64,000 nucleotides of DNA, from assembly GCA_902579605.1 (NCBI GenBank), contig CACHHD010000003.1:1-64000 (forward strand), written 5' to 3'. The position numbers were made by a program, and so were the translations under genes. The stretch is from an uncultured Pelagibacteraceae bacterium (GTDB lineage: Bacteria > Pseudomonadota > Alphaproteobacteria > Pelagibacterales > Pelagibacteraceae). The number at the start of each line of letters is the position of its first letter. Position 1 is the stretch's first letter. A model generated the notes under the pieces. That model was not told the DNA's origin. It ran no database searches and worked only from the letters and a program-made list of their open reading frames with translations. Shown here piece after piece: positions 45,512 to 53,051 of this stretch.

Positions 45512-46516
45512 TTACTTTTTAGGCGGCATATTTACTAATTTAACAGCATTAGTTCTAGATGTCTTGTATAACTTACCATCTAATGGAACTAAACCGATAT
45601 CAGTTAAGTAGCCTTTTTTACCAATAGACTTTTTACCTGTGAATTCTTTTACGAATTCGTGTAAACCAGGAATTACGCCTACGTGAGCCTTTTTAACGTA
45701 GAAGAATAAAGGTCTAGCAACAGCGTAGCTATAGTCTTGAATAGAGCTTAAGCTTGGTTGACCACCTTCGATACTTGCAGCTTGCAATTTATCTTTTGCA
45801 GCTAAGAAATAACTGAACCCAAAGAAACCAAACATTTCTTTGTCCGCAGCTAATTTTTGAATAATAAGTGAGTCATTTTCACCTACTTCAATTGCAGCAC
45901 CGTCTTCTCTTAATGCTTTATATTTTGCACCAGCAGCTTTTGATGCATCATCAATACCTTTTTTCATTACTAATGAGTTCCAAGCATCCCTAGTTCCAGA
46001 TGTTCCTGGTGGAACCATGATTTTGATATCATAATTTGGTAATGAAGGATCGATGTCGCTCCACTTTTTATATGGGTTTGGTACAAGTTTACCATCTTTA
46101 GCAACTTCTTTTGCTAATGCTGCCCATAATTGTTTTTTTGTAAAGTTTACTGGTTTTTGATCTTTAGAAAATGCAAGAGTGATACCATCGTTACCTACTG
46201 TAATCTCCACAATTTCGTTAACACCATTTTTTTGACATAGCGCATACTCTTTAGCTTTCATAGCTCTAGAAGCATTAGTTATATCTGGATGTTCTGCACC
46301 GACTCCTGCGCAGAATAGTTTTGCTCCACCACCAGTTCCTGTAGATTCAATTACTGGAGTCTTAAATTTTCCAGATGAACCAAATCTTTCTGCAACAATT
46401 GTTGCATATGGGAATACTGTTGAAGAACCAACTATTTTAATTTGATCTCTAGCTTGAGCAGAAGTAACGATTAACATCGTTAATAATGAAGCTAAAGCGA
46501 TTGTTAGTTTTTTCAT
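45512..46516 (-). CDS. pstS: Phosphate-binding protein PstS
   Basis: The 334-residue protein has a Sec signal peptide (KKLTIALASLLTMLIVTSAQA) and the phosphate-site blocks IVGSSTVFPYATIVAE, STGTGGGAKLFC and PPGTSGTRDAWNSLV, with DITNASRAMK supplying the binding Asp region. It captures phosphate in the periplasm. It resembles the alphaproteobacterial PstS type. Upstream at 46587-46618 is a Pho-box-like repeat, so it is probably the most strongly induced gene under phosphate limitation. Confidence 0.95.
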   Translation of the reverse strand: MKKLTIALASLLTMLIVTSAQARDQIKIVGSSTVFPYATIVAERFGSSGKFKTPVIESTGTGGGAKLFCAGVGAEHPDITNASRAMKAKEYALCQKNGVNEIVEITVGNDGITLAFSKDQKPVNFTKKQLWAALAKEVAKDGKLVPNPYKKWSDIDPSLPNYDIKIMVPPGTSGTRDAWNSLVMKKGIDDASKAAGAKYKALREDGAAIEVGENDSLIIQKLAADKEMFGFFGFSYFLAAKDKLQAASIEGGQPSLSSIQDYSYAVARPLFFYVKKAHVGVIPGLHEFVKEFTGKKSIGKKGYLTDIGLVPLDGKLYKTSRTNAVKLVNMPPKK

Positions 46517-46586
46517 ATTTTCCTCTCTGTTATATTTATTAATTAATTAACAAACGATAATTTTTTAGACTTGATAGGACTCGTTT

Positions 46587-46618
46587 GTATTAAGAATTTG
46601 TTACAGATATGTTAAAAA
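46587..46618 (-). promoter_or_regulatory. Pho box and -10 element upstream of pstS
   Basis: Read toward pstS, the minus strand has TAACA-N6-TAACA with 11-base spacing (TTTTTTAACATATCTGTAAC), followed six bases later by TAATAC as a -10 element. PhoB dimers bind 11-base direct repeats that replace the -35 element, with CTGTCAT-like half sites; CTGTAAC here is close. An almost identical repeat is found upstream of plcP (50481-50502). Confidence 0.72.
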
Positions 46619-46642
46619 AGTAACTTTTTAGTTGATTCCGTA

Positions 46643-47257
46643 TTAGTTGAATCTTCTTGTTATTTTCACGTCCTCATAAGATGAAGCTAGGTTACCTTGG
46701 CAAGTAAAGGGTCTTACTTTATTTAACACTGCATATTTACTAGTAGGTTTCAAAGTAATTTCTAGCTTTACGAACTCCACGAGCTGTTTACTTAATCTTT
46801 CATCATTTCTCCAGCTCGCCCATTTGCTTGGAGGTGTAAAAATATTAGTTAAATATGATGCGGCTCTACGGTAAGTTGTGTTTGAATATCCTTCACTATT
46901 TAACAAGTTTTCCTTAACAGACGTGTATATTTTTCTACATGTGATCGAATCAGCCATGTAAGATTTTTTATTTAAATTTCTCTCCATTGGCACTGATACA
47001 ATTAATAAAATTTGGTCAGCTGTTGAGGAATAAAGAGCCTCAGTATAAATATTTGCTGGCAAATATTTAAATTCTCTTATGTCTATAAATGGGACAACTG
47101 CTTTAAGATCATCTTTTAGTCTTAACAATCCTAAATCAAATACTGTTAAAGTTTGATTTTTTAAAATTTTTTCAATCTGTTGTTCAGCTTTTACAAATGA
47201 ATTTAAAGATAATAAAATCAAAAATATAAAAAATAATTGTTTTATTTTATTGATCAT
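46643..47257 (-). CDS. Exported protein of unknown function in the pho cluster
   Basis: I start at the ATG at 47257 (MINKIKQLFFIFLIL), giving 204 residues with a signal peptide cleaved near VKAEQQ. The track's 50 extra residues upstream run into phoR and are not credible. The mature protein has no motif that I recognise; it contains FDLGLLRLKDDLKAV, YSSTADQILLIVSVP and TPPSKWASWRNDERLS, and two cysteines. It lies between phoR and pstS on the same strand, so a role in phosphate acquisition or sensing in the periplasm is possible. Confidence 0.7.
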   Translation of the reverse strand: MINKIKQLFFIFLILLSLNSFVKAEQQIEKILKNQTLTVFDLGLLRLKDDLKAVVPFIDIREFKYLPANIYTEALYSSTADQILLIVSVPMERNLNKKSYMADSITCRKIYTSVKENLLNSEGYSNTTYRRAASYLTNIFTPPSKWASWRNDERLSKQLVEFVKLEITLKPTSKYAVLNKVRPFTCQGNLASSYEDVKITRRFN

Positions 47258-47297
47258 AATTTGATTATTATACCAAATTACACGTTTTAATTGAATA

Positions 47298-48497
47298 CTA
47301 AAAAACTGGTAAATGTACTGATATTTGTGTCCCTTCACCAACTTTACTTTTAATTTCCAATTCTCCTCTATGTTGAATGATTCTATGACGACAAATCGCA
47401 AGGCCAAGTCCTGTGCCTCCTACCTCTCTACTTTTTTTGGCATCAACTCTATAAAATCTTTCTGTTATTCTAGAAATATGTTCTGCCGGTATTCCAATTC
47501 CTTGGTCAGAAATAGAAATTTTATAAGAATTATTTAATAACTTTCCATCACCTTTTTCAATTTTAATTTCTATAGATTTTTTATTTTCTGAATACTTAAT
47601 GCTGTTGTCTATTAAATTAGAAAAAATATCTACCAAAGCTTCAAAGTTTCCTTTAACAAAAAAATCAGATTGTATCTTATTGGTGAATTTAAAGTTGAGT
47701 AATTTATTTTGATGAATATCTTCTACAGAATTAAAAATTTCTTTTAAATTAACTTTATCCTGTGGTTGAATATGTTCTTCAAGTTCAATTTTGCTTAATG
47801 ACAATAAATCTTTTATCAAATTTTCCATTCTGTCAGCTTGTTCTAACATTATTGGTATAAACTTTTTTTGAGCTTCAGGATCATTTTTTGCATGCCCATT
47901 TATGGTTTCTAAAAACCCTTTGATCGATACTAATGGAGTTTTTAATTCATGACTAACATTTGCTACAAAATCTGATTTGAATTTTTGTGCTTTTACAATT
48001 TCAGTATAATCTTTTAAAAAAAGATTTATGGTATCTGGATCATCAGAAAAAATACTTTCGCCGATCATGATATAAACTTTAAAAAATTGAAAGGAAGGCT
48101 GACTCAACTCTAAATCCATATTAATAGTTTTTCTTTTATTTACAACTAAATCAATATTTTGTAGCAGATCAGGAACTCTTAATATTGTAGCAATATGTTT
48201 ACCAAGACTTTCTTTGCCAAATTTATTTTTAGCGCTTGGATTTAAATACTTTATATTTTTATATTTATCTAAAATTATTAAATAATCATCTAATTGATTT
48301 AATATTGCTCCTTTCTGAGGGTCGTCCTCAATATCTTCGTTGGTAATATCTTGAACTTCTTGATATAAATTTTCAGTTTGTTTTTGATCTCTAACTTCAC
48401 TTCTGGCATCAAATCCGGCCTTGATGAATTTTGCAGAAACTAGAATAACAACGATTGAAATAATTGCAGCTAGCGATAAAAATAATAATGTCATCAT
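47298..48497 (-). CDS. phoR: Phosphate sensor histidine kinase PhoR
   Basis: The 399-residue protein has one or two N-terminal membrane helices (FLSLAAIISIVVILVS), a PAS-like domain (residues ~60-165), HisKA VANVSHELKTPLVSIKGFLE with the phospho-histidine, and an HATPase domain with N-box NLIDNSIKYSE, ISDQGIGIP, FYRVD and GGTGLGLAI. It lacks a periplasmic sensor domain, as in PhoR, and should sense through PstSCAB-PhoU. A TTGCAT-N16-TATAAT promoter lies upstream. Confidence 0.92.
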   Translation of the reverse strand: MMTLLFLSLAAIISIVVILVSAKFIKAGFDARSEVRDQKQTENLYQEVQDITNEDIEDDPQKGAILNQLDDYLIILDKYKNIKYLNPSAKNKFGKESLGKHIATILRVPDLLQNIDLVVNKRKTINMDLELSQPSFQFFKVYIMIGESIFSDDPDTINLFLKDYTEIVKAQKFKSDFVANVSHELKTPLVSIKGFLETINGHAKNDPEAQKKFIPIMLEQADRMENLIKDLLSLSKIELEEHIQPQDKVNLKEIFNSVEDIHQNKLLNFKFTNKIQSDFFVKGNFEALVDIFSNLIDNSIKYSENKKSIEIKIEKGDGKLLNNSYKISISDQGIGIPAEHISRITERFYRVDAKKSREVGGTGLGLAICRHRIIQHRGELEIKSKVGEGTQISVHLPVF

Positions 48498-48548
48498 TGT
48501 TTAAGTTTTCCTAAAACATTTATAAGAATTGCTTCATATAAATATGAA

Positions 48549-48576
48549 ATTATAACTTAAACTTTAAATTATGCAA
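48549..48576 (-). promoter_or_regulatory. Probable promoter of phoR
   Basis: On the minus strand TTGCAT (48576-48571) and a perfect TATAAT (48554-48549) are separated by 16 bases, about 50 bases upstream of the phoR ATG. Just downstream is CATATTTATATG, a short palindrome. No TAACA direct repeat is seen, so phoR may be expressed constitutively rather than from its own Pho box. Confidence 0.55.
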
Positions 48577-48586
48577 AATATAGAGG

Positions 48587-49618
48587 TCAATTAGGTGCAG
48601 TGTTAGCTAAAAATATTTTAGCACAGTTCTCCCAAGTATATTTTTTAGCTATTTCTTTACAATCGTCTCTATTTAATTTTAAAGCTTCTAGAGCGGCTAC
48701 TTTTAAATCTTTATTTAAAACACCACCATTCGTTCCCTCTAAAATATCTTTTGGACCTGTAACTGGATAGGCTGCAACAGGTGTTCCGCATTGTAAACCT
48801 TCAATAATAACTATACCAAAAGTATCTGTTAAGCTCGGCATAACAAAAACATCTGCTGATGCAAAGTAAGATGCTAACTCACCATTTGTTTTCTCGCCTT
48901 TAAAAATGACATTAGGAAATTCTTGTTTTAATTTTTTTAAATCTGGCCCCTTTCCTACTACAATTTTAGTTCCTTCTAGATCAAGATTAAGAAAAGCTCT
49001 AATATTTTTCTCAATGGAAACTCTACCTACATATAGCCAAATAGGTCTTTTATATTCTAAATTAATGCGCCTGGGGTTTTTAAATGCTCCATGATTGGCC
49101 CCTCGTGTCCAAACAGTGAGTTTTTCTGGATCAAAACCAATTTTTTTTAAATCCTCTTTCATTGATTTTGTAGTTACTAAAGTTTTGTAAGCGGCTGAGT
49201 GAAAGTTTTTGAGAAATTTTTGAGGTATTTTAATAGGTATAAAAGGTGCGTAAAGTTTAATATATTTATCGAAAGACGTGTGGTAACTGGTTGTAAATTT
49301 TAAATTATTTTTTAAACAATATCTTCTTGCAAAGTAACCCAGCGTATCTTCTGTGGCTATATGGATAATTAACTTTTCTTTATTTTTTTTAGCAAATTCT
49401 AACTCTTTTTGAATCATTCTTCCAACTTTAGGCCATACATTTAAAGCAATTTTAATATCATTATATTTAGGCAACGGAACAGTCAAAAAATTTACTGGAG
49501 TTATAAAGTTAACAGTATGCCCAAGTTTTTTTAATTCTTCTTTTAATTGTTCAAGGGTTCTCACTACACCATTTATTACCTGTTCTTTGCAAGCTCCAGT
49601 GACTATTAATATTCTCAT
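48587..49618 (-). CDS. agt: Glycosyltransferase family 4, lipid-remodelling type (Agt-like)
   Basis: The 343-residue protein is a GT-B enzyme of the GT4 family: VVRTLEQLKEELKKLGH in the acceptor domain, WLYVGRVSIEKNIRAFL, VVGKGPDLKKLK, and the nucleotide-sugar motif PSLTDTFGIVIIEGLQCGTPVAAYPV. It resembles enzymes that add a sugar to diacylglycerol. It follows the PlcP-like gene by three bases. In phosphate-starved SAR11, a PlcP and a glycosyltransferase (Agt) convert phospholipids to glycolipids, which is the likely role here. Confidence 0.82.
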   Translation of the reverse strand: MRILIVTGACKEQVINGVVRTLEQLKEELKKLGHTVNFITPVNFLTVPLPKYNDIKIALNVWPKVGRMIQKELEFAKKNKEKLIIHIATEDTLGYFARRYCLKNNLKFTTSYHTSFDKYIKLYAPFIPIKIPQKFLKNFHSAAYKTLVTTKSMKEDLKKIGFDPEKLTVWTRGANHGAFKNPRRINLEYKRPIWLYVGRVSIEKNIRAFLNLDLEGTKIVVGKGPDLKKLKQEFPNVIFKGEKTNGELASYFASADVFVMPSLTDTFGIVIIEGLQCGTPVAAYPVTGPKDILEGTNGGVLNKDLKVAALEALKLNRDDCKEIAKKYTWENCAKIFLANTAPN

Positions 49619-49621
49619 GGA

Positions 49622-50437
49622 TTATTTATTAACGATTTTTAAATATGGTTCGTAATTTACAACTTCTTCTCTTATTTTGTCCCAATCTATAACTTCCATT
49701 CTACCATCAAAATGCTCAACTAAAAATGTTGCTCCCTCAACCCAGTCGCCACAGTTTAGGTAATTTATTCCATCAAGATTTTGGTTTGCAGCATGATGTA
49801 TATGACCACATATAATACCATCAGCTTTTTTCTTCTTTGCGTAATTTGCTAAGGTCTTTTCATAGTCACCAATATACTTAACTGCATTTTTAACTTTATG
49901 TTTTAGATATTTTGCTAAAGACCAATTTGGCTTTTTGAATAATCTTCTGATGAAATTTATTACTACATTAAATTCTAACAGAAAGCTGTATGCTACTGAT
50001 CCAACTTTTGATAACCAAGGTGCATATTTCATTACACCGTCCCATGCATCGCCGTGTACTACTATATATTTTTTATTATCACTTGAAACATGTAAGCAGC
50101 GGTTTATAACTTCGATACCACCAAAATGAAGTGGTAAAAATTTTCTAAAAACGTCATCATGATTACCAATTATATATTTTACTTTTGTTCCGTGTCTTGC
50201 TTTTCTTAAGGTTTTTTGAATAACGTCATTATGTTCCTGAGGCCAATAAAAATTATTTTTCAAAGCCCATATATCAATAATGTCACCTACGAGATATAAA
50301 TTTTCTGATTTTGAATGCTTATAAAATTCAAGTAGCTTATTTGCAGAACTTTTTCTGTGTCCTAAATGAACATCACTTATAAAAATGCTTTTATAATTTA
50401 AAATTTTTCCTTTAGATTTTGTTTGAATTGTTTCCAT
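49622..50437 (-). CDS. plcP: PlcP-like metallophosphoesterase
   Basis: I start at METIQTKSKG (50437), giving 271 residues. The calcineurin-like metal-site motifs are ISDVHLGH, LVGDIIDIW, GNHDD, VVHGDAWD and GHIHHA. The overall form is like LpxH (UDP-diacylglucosamine hydrolase) but with the features of PlcP, a phospholipase C that releases diacylglycerol from phospholipids under phosphate starvation. Pairing with a downstream glycosyltransferase and an upstream Pho box supports PlcP over LpxH. A substrate assay would be decisive. Confidence 0.82.
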   Translation of the reverse strand: METIQTKSKGKILNYKSIFISDVHLGHRKSSANKLLEFYKHSKSENLYLVGDIIDIWALKNNFYWPQEHNDVIQKTLRKARHGTKVKYIIGNHDDVFRKFLPLHFGGIEVINRCLHVSSDNKKYIVVHGDAWDGVMKYAPWLSKVGSVAYSFLLEFNVVINFIRRLFKKPNWSLAKYLKHKVKNAVKYIGDYEKTLANYAKKKKADGIICGHIHHAANQNLDGINYLNCGDWVEGATFLVEHFDGRMEVIDWDKIREEVVNYEPYLKIVNK

Positions 50438-50471
50438 AAATTTAATAAAACGAATCTCTAGTAACAGTTGA

Positions 50472-50502
50472 ATCATATAAATGTTACAGAATTGTTAAAA
50501 AA
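50472..50502. promoter_or_regulatory. Pho-box-like repeat between plcP and the DAG-kinase gene
   Basis: TGTTACAGAATTGTTAAAAA on the plus strand contains TGTTA twice with an 11-base period. It differs from the pstS repeat (TGTTACAGATATGTTAAAAA) only at the two central bases. Read toward plcP, a -10-like TATGAT follows after four bases, at a spacing similar to pstS. For the divergent DAG-kinase gene the repeat lies too close to the ATG to act as an upstream activator site, unless that mRNA is leaderless or another half site (TAACA at 50462-50466) is used. Confidence 0.7.
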
Positions 50503-51398
50503 TGATTAAGAAACTAAATTTTGCAGTTATATTCAACGCCAATGCAGCAGGCGGTAGAAAACTTAAGTTAATTAATAAGGTCATTTATCTTCTAGAGAAA
50601 AATCACACTGTAGAACTTTTTAAAACTCAAAGTGAAGAACATGCGAGAAAAGTGTTTAAAGAATTGTCTAATAAACAATTTGATCGATTAGTATTTGCTG
50701 GAGGTGACGGAAGTGTTTGCTTTGGTATCAATGAAATGTTTAAAAGTGACAATTTAAAAGACAAATTAGTTGGATACATACCTGCAGGTACTGCAAATAT
50801 TCTGCAAATAGAAACTCAAATTAAGAAAAAGGCTGAGGAGATTTACAATGTCCTCGTATCAGATAATCATAAGAAAATTTCATTAGCAAAAATAAATGAT
50901 AAGTATTTTTTCTTAATGGCTGGTGTAGGTTTTGACTCTAGAATTGTTGAGTCCATAAATACAAATATTAAAAAGTATCTCGGAAAAGTAATTTTTGCTT
51001 TTAAAGGTTTTCAGCATTTTTTATTTTTAAAGAATAATAAAATGGAGGTTGAGTTAGAAAATGAAAAAATAATGGCTGATTGGATTTTATGTACTAATTC
51101 AAAATACTATGCTGGTCCCCATTCTATTACAAACGATACAAATATATTTGAAAACAAGATAGTGGCTTACATATTTAAAGACCTAACCAGAATAAAATTG
51201 CTTTACTATGTTTGGTTAATATTGACTAAGGGTGACTTAGGTCCAGCAAAAAGTGTGATCAAAAAAGAACTGGACAGATTAAAAATAAATGGTGTTAACA
51301 ATAAAGTTCTATCTCAGGTTGACGGTGAAAATTGTGGTTACGTAAACAGTCTTGAAATCCAAAAAACAGACAGGTTTATCAATTTATTAGTTCCGTAA
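50502..51398 (+). CDS. Diacylglycerol kinase family protein (YegS/DAGK)
   Basis: The 298-residue protein has the lipid-kinase fold: NANAAGGRKLKLI, FAGGDGSVCFGINEM (GGDGT-type nucleotide site) and GYIPAGTANILQIE, then GVGFDSRIVESI. The family phosphorylates diacylglycerol, sphingosine or related lipids; some act in phosphate-stress lipid cycles. It is divergent from plcP with the Pho box between. A DAG kinase in this place could recycle diacylglycerol made by PlcP into phosphatidic acid. The substrate is not determined from sequence. Confidence 0.82.
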   Translation: MIKKLNFAVIFNANAAGGRKLKLINKVIYLLEKNHTVELFKTQSEEHARKVFKELSNKQFDRLVFAGGDGSVCFGINEMFKSDNLKDKLVGYIPAGTANILQIETQIKKKAEEIYNVLVSDNHKKISLAKINDKYFFLMAGVGFDSRIVESINTNIKKYLGKVIFAFKGFQHFLFLKNNKMEVELENEKIMADWILCTNSKYYAGPHSITNDTNIFENKIVAYIFKDLTRIKLLYYVWLILTKGDLGPAKSVIKKELDRLKINGVNNKVLSQVDGENCGYVNSLEIQKTDRFINLLVP

Positions 51399-51452
51399 AA
51401 TTTTCTAAATTTTTTTTCAACTTTTAGTTTAAAAGGTTTTTCTAAATTTCAT

Positions 51453-51481
51453 TTGAAAACTTTTAAAAACTGTTCTAAGAT
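51453..51481 (+). promoter_or_regulatory. Promoter of the Lys-rich small protein
   Basis: TTGAAA (51453-51458) and TAAGAT (51476-51481) are spaced by 17 bases. The predicted start is near 51488, leaving a short leader with GGAGG at 51494-51498, six bases before the ATG. In AT-rich DNA a chance match is possible, but the position is right for a single-gene unit that ends in the terminator at 51725. Confidence 0.5.
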
Positions 51482-51504
51482 TTTTAAGTTTTTGGAGGAA
51501 CAAT

Positions 51505-51705
51505 ATGAAAAAAAAATTGAAAAAAAACGAAAAAAAGAAAAAGAAAATACTAAAATCAATCGATAAGCTTAAAAATAAAATAAGCACTAAACAAAAAAAA
51601 CTATCAAAGGTTGAACTAAAGATAGCTAGTCTCGAGAAAAAAATTGCTGAAAAAAAAGCTAGCAAAAATAATAAAGAGCCTATCGCAGCATCTTTAAATA
51701 ATTAG
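51505..51705 (+). CDS. Lys-rich coiled-coil small protein
   Basis: The 66-residue product is about 38% lysine (25 of 66), with heptad-like hydrophobic spacing in KILKSIDKLKNKISTKQKKL and VELKIASLEKKIAEKK, so it should form a basic coiled coil. The tail NKEPIAASLNN is neutral. A perfect GGAGG ribosome site and a promoter-like pair upstream and a terminator downstream indicate a real, independently expressed gene. I do not recognise a family. Nucleic-acid or membrane-surface binding would suit the charge, but this is inference. Confidence 0.72.
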   Translation: MKKKLKKNEKKKKKILKSIDKLKNKISTKQKKLSKVELKIASLEKKIAEKKASKNNKEPIAASLNN

Positions 51706-51724
51706 TTTATATAGAAATTAAATG

Positions 51725-51755
51725 CCCCTGATCCTAAAAATCAGGGGTTTATTTT
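51725..51755 (+). terminator. Intrinsic terminator after the Lys-rich gene
   Basis: CCCCTGA, loop TCCTAAAAA, TCAGGGG and then TTTATTTT make a 7-bp G-C rich stem with a U-rich tract, 19 bases after the stop of the Lys-rich gene. The U-tract runs into the stop region of the convergent SMR-like gene (51749), so both convergent genes share the same short space. Confidence 0.85.
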
Positions 51756-52093
51756 AATTCACCAAAAAGGTTTAAAAGTATTACTCCTGAAACAATTAAG
51801 ATTAATCCAACAGTTCCATAAAGGTTTGGGGTTTGATTATATTTAAATATTCCAAATAATGTAACTGCGGTTATCGTTAATGCTCCGTAGGTCGCATAAG
51901 TAAATCCAACTGGAATTATTGTCATTGCTCTAGACAAACAAAAAATACAAACAACAATACTTGAAATACAAAAAAGTGTAGGTGTAAGCTTAGTAAAACT
52001 TTCTGTAGTTTTTAAAAAACCGTTAGTGGCAATACCTGTAATGATTGCAAGAGTTAAATAAATATATCCTGAAAATAAACTTAAACTCTTCAT
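51749..52093 (-). CDS. SMR/EmrE-like small membrane transporter
   Basis: The 114-residue protein has four transmembrane helices and the small multidrug resistance layout: YIYLTLAIITGIATNGFLKTTESFTKL (helix 1), a helix 2-3 region with IPVGFTYATYGALTI, and a C-terminal GLILIVSGVILLNL. Aligning LKTTESF with EmrE LMKFSEGF puts Gly where SMR pumps have the essential Glu14. It may therefore not be a proton-coupled drug pump. It overlaps the NDUFA9-like gene by four bases. Confidence 0.8.
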   Translation of the reverse strand: MKSLSLFSGYIYLTLAIITGIATNGFLKTTESFTKLTPTLFCISSIVVCIFCLSRAMTIIPVGFTYATYGALTITAVTLFGIFKYNQTPNLYGTVGLILIVSGVILLNLFGELK

Positions 52094-53037
52094 TTTGCTT
52101 TTGCGAATTGCCCTCCATCACGATAACGCCACAACCATTTTTCCATTGCTTGTTCAACGTCTTTTGGCTTTATCTTTAAATCACTTATTGTAAGCTCTTT
52201 ATTAGAAACAACGTTATCTGCTTCTGATAAAATTTCACATTGATCTCTGGTTAAAACTGGCGGGATTGGTAATAAGCTTAAAATCGAACTTTGTATTTTG
52301 GCTATAGTCATAGGCATCTCTATAACAAATCTTTTTTTATTAATAGTTTTCATGATAGATTTTACCATATCACCGAAACTTATTACTGTAGGGCCACCTA
52401 TCTCATAAATTTTTCCCTCGTTTTTTTTTGCTTGTATGGCTTTAACAATAGCATCAGCTACATCCGTTACCATTATCGGTTGAAATTTGTAATCTATTCC
52501 CACTATTGGAATTATTGGTGAAAAACTTAATTTTGAAAACAAATTTGTAAAGTTGTCTTCAGGTCCGCACACAACACTCGGTCTAATTATTACTGTGTTT
52601 TTAAAGTTCATTAAAGATTTTTCTTCTCCAGAAAATTTTGATCTTTGATATGCCGATTTTGAATCTTTATTAGCTCCTATTGCAGAAACATGAATATATT
52701 TTTTTACTTTATGCTTTTCACATAATCTTGAAATAATATCTGGGATATCTGAGTGAATTTTTGTAAATTTTTGCTTTCTGTTTTCAAATAATATTCCTAT
52801 TAAATTAATAACTACATCTGAATTACTGATAGCTTCTTCTATTTTATCAAAATTGTTTGAATTGAAATCAATTAACTCTACCGATCCTGGAGGAGCTTGT
52901 GTCTTTAGATAACCCTTTTGAAAGGCCTTTCTGGTAGGAATGATGCATCTGAACTGCTTATTCGTCAAATTTCGAACAAGATATCGTCCTATAAATCCAC
53001 CACCGCCAAGGATTGTTGCTATTGGGTAATTGTTCAT
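52090..53037 (-). CDS. NAD(P)-binding epimerase-like protein (NDUFA9-like)
   Basis: The 315-residue protein is an atypical short-chain dehydrogenase with the Rossmann motif ILGGGGFIGRYL near the N-terminus and VVINLIGIL, then KYIHVSAIGAN and YQRSKFSGEE (replacing YxxxK) and VIRPSVVCGPEDNF. This resembles the alphaproteobacterial relatives of mitochondrial complex I subunit NDUFA9. It could bind NAD(P)H as a complex I-associated or assembly protein. Catalytic activity is doubtful. It is divergent from the RNase D gene with 14 bases between. Confidence 0.82.
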   Translation of the reverse strand: MNNYPIATILGGGGFIGRYLVRNLTNKQFRCIIPTRKAFQKGYLKTQAPPGSVELIDFNSNNFDKIEEAISNSDVVINLIGILFENRKQKFTKIHSDIPDIISRLCEKHKVKKYIHVSAIGANKDSKSAYQRSKFSGEEKSLMNFKNTVIIRPSVVCGPEDNFTNLFSKLSFSPIIPIVGIDYKFQPIMVTDVADAIVKAIQAKKNEGKIYEIGGPTVISFGDMVKSIMKTINKKRFVIEMPMTIAKIQSSILSLLPIPPVLTRDQCEILSEADNVVSNKELTISDLKIKPKDVEQAMEKWLWRYRDGGQFAKAK

Positions 53038-53051
53038 GGTAATTAGATAAT

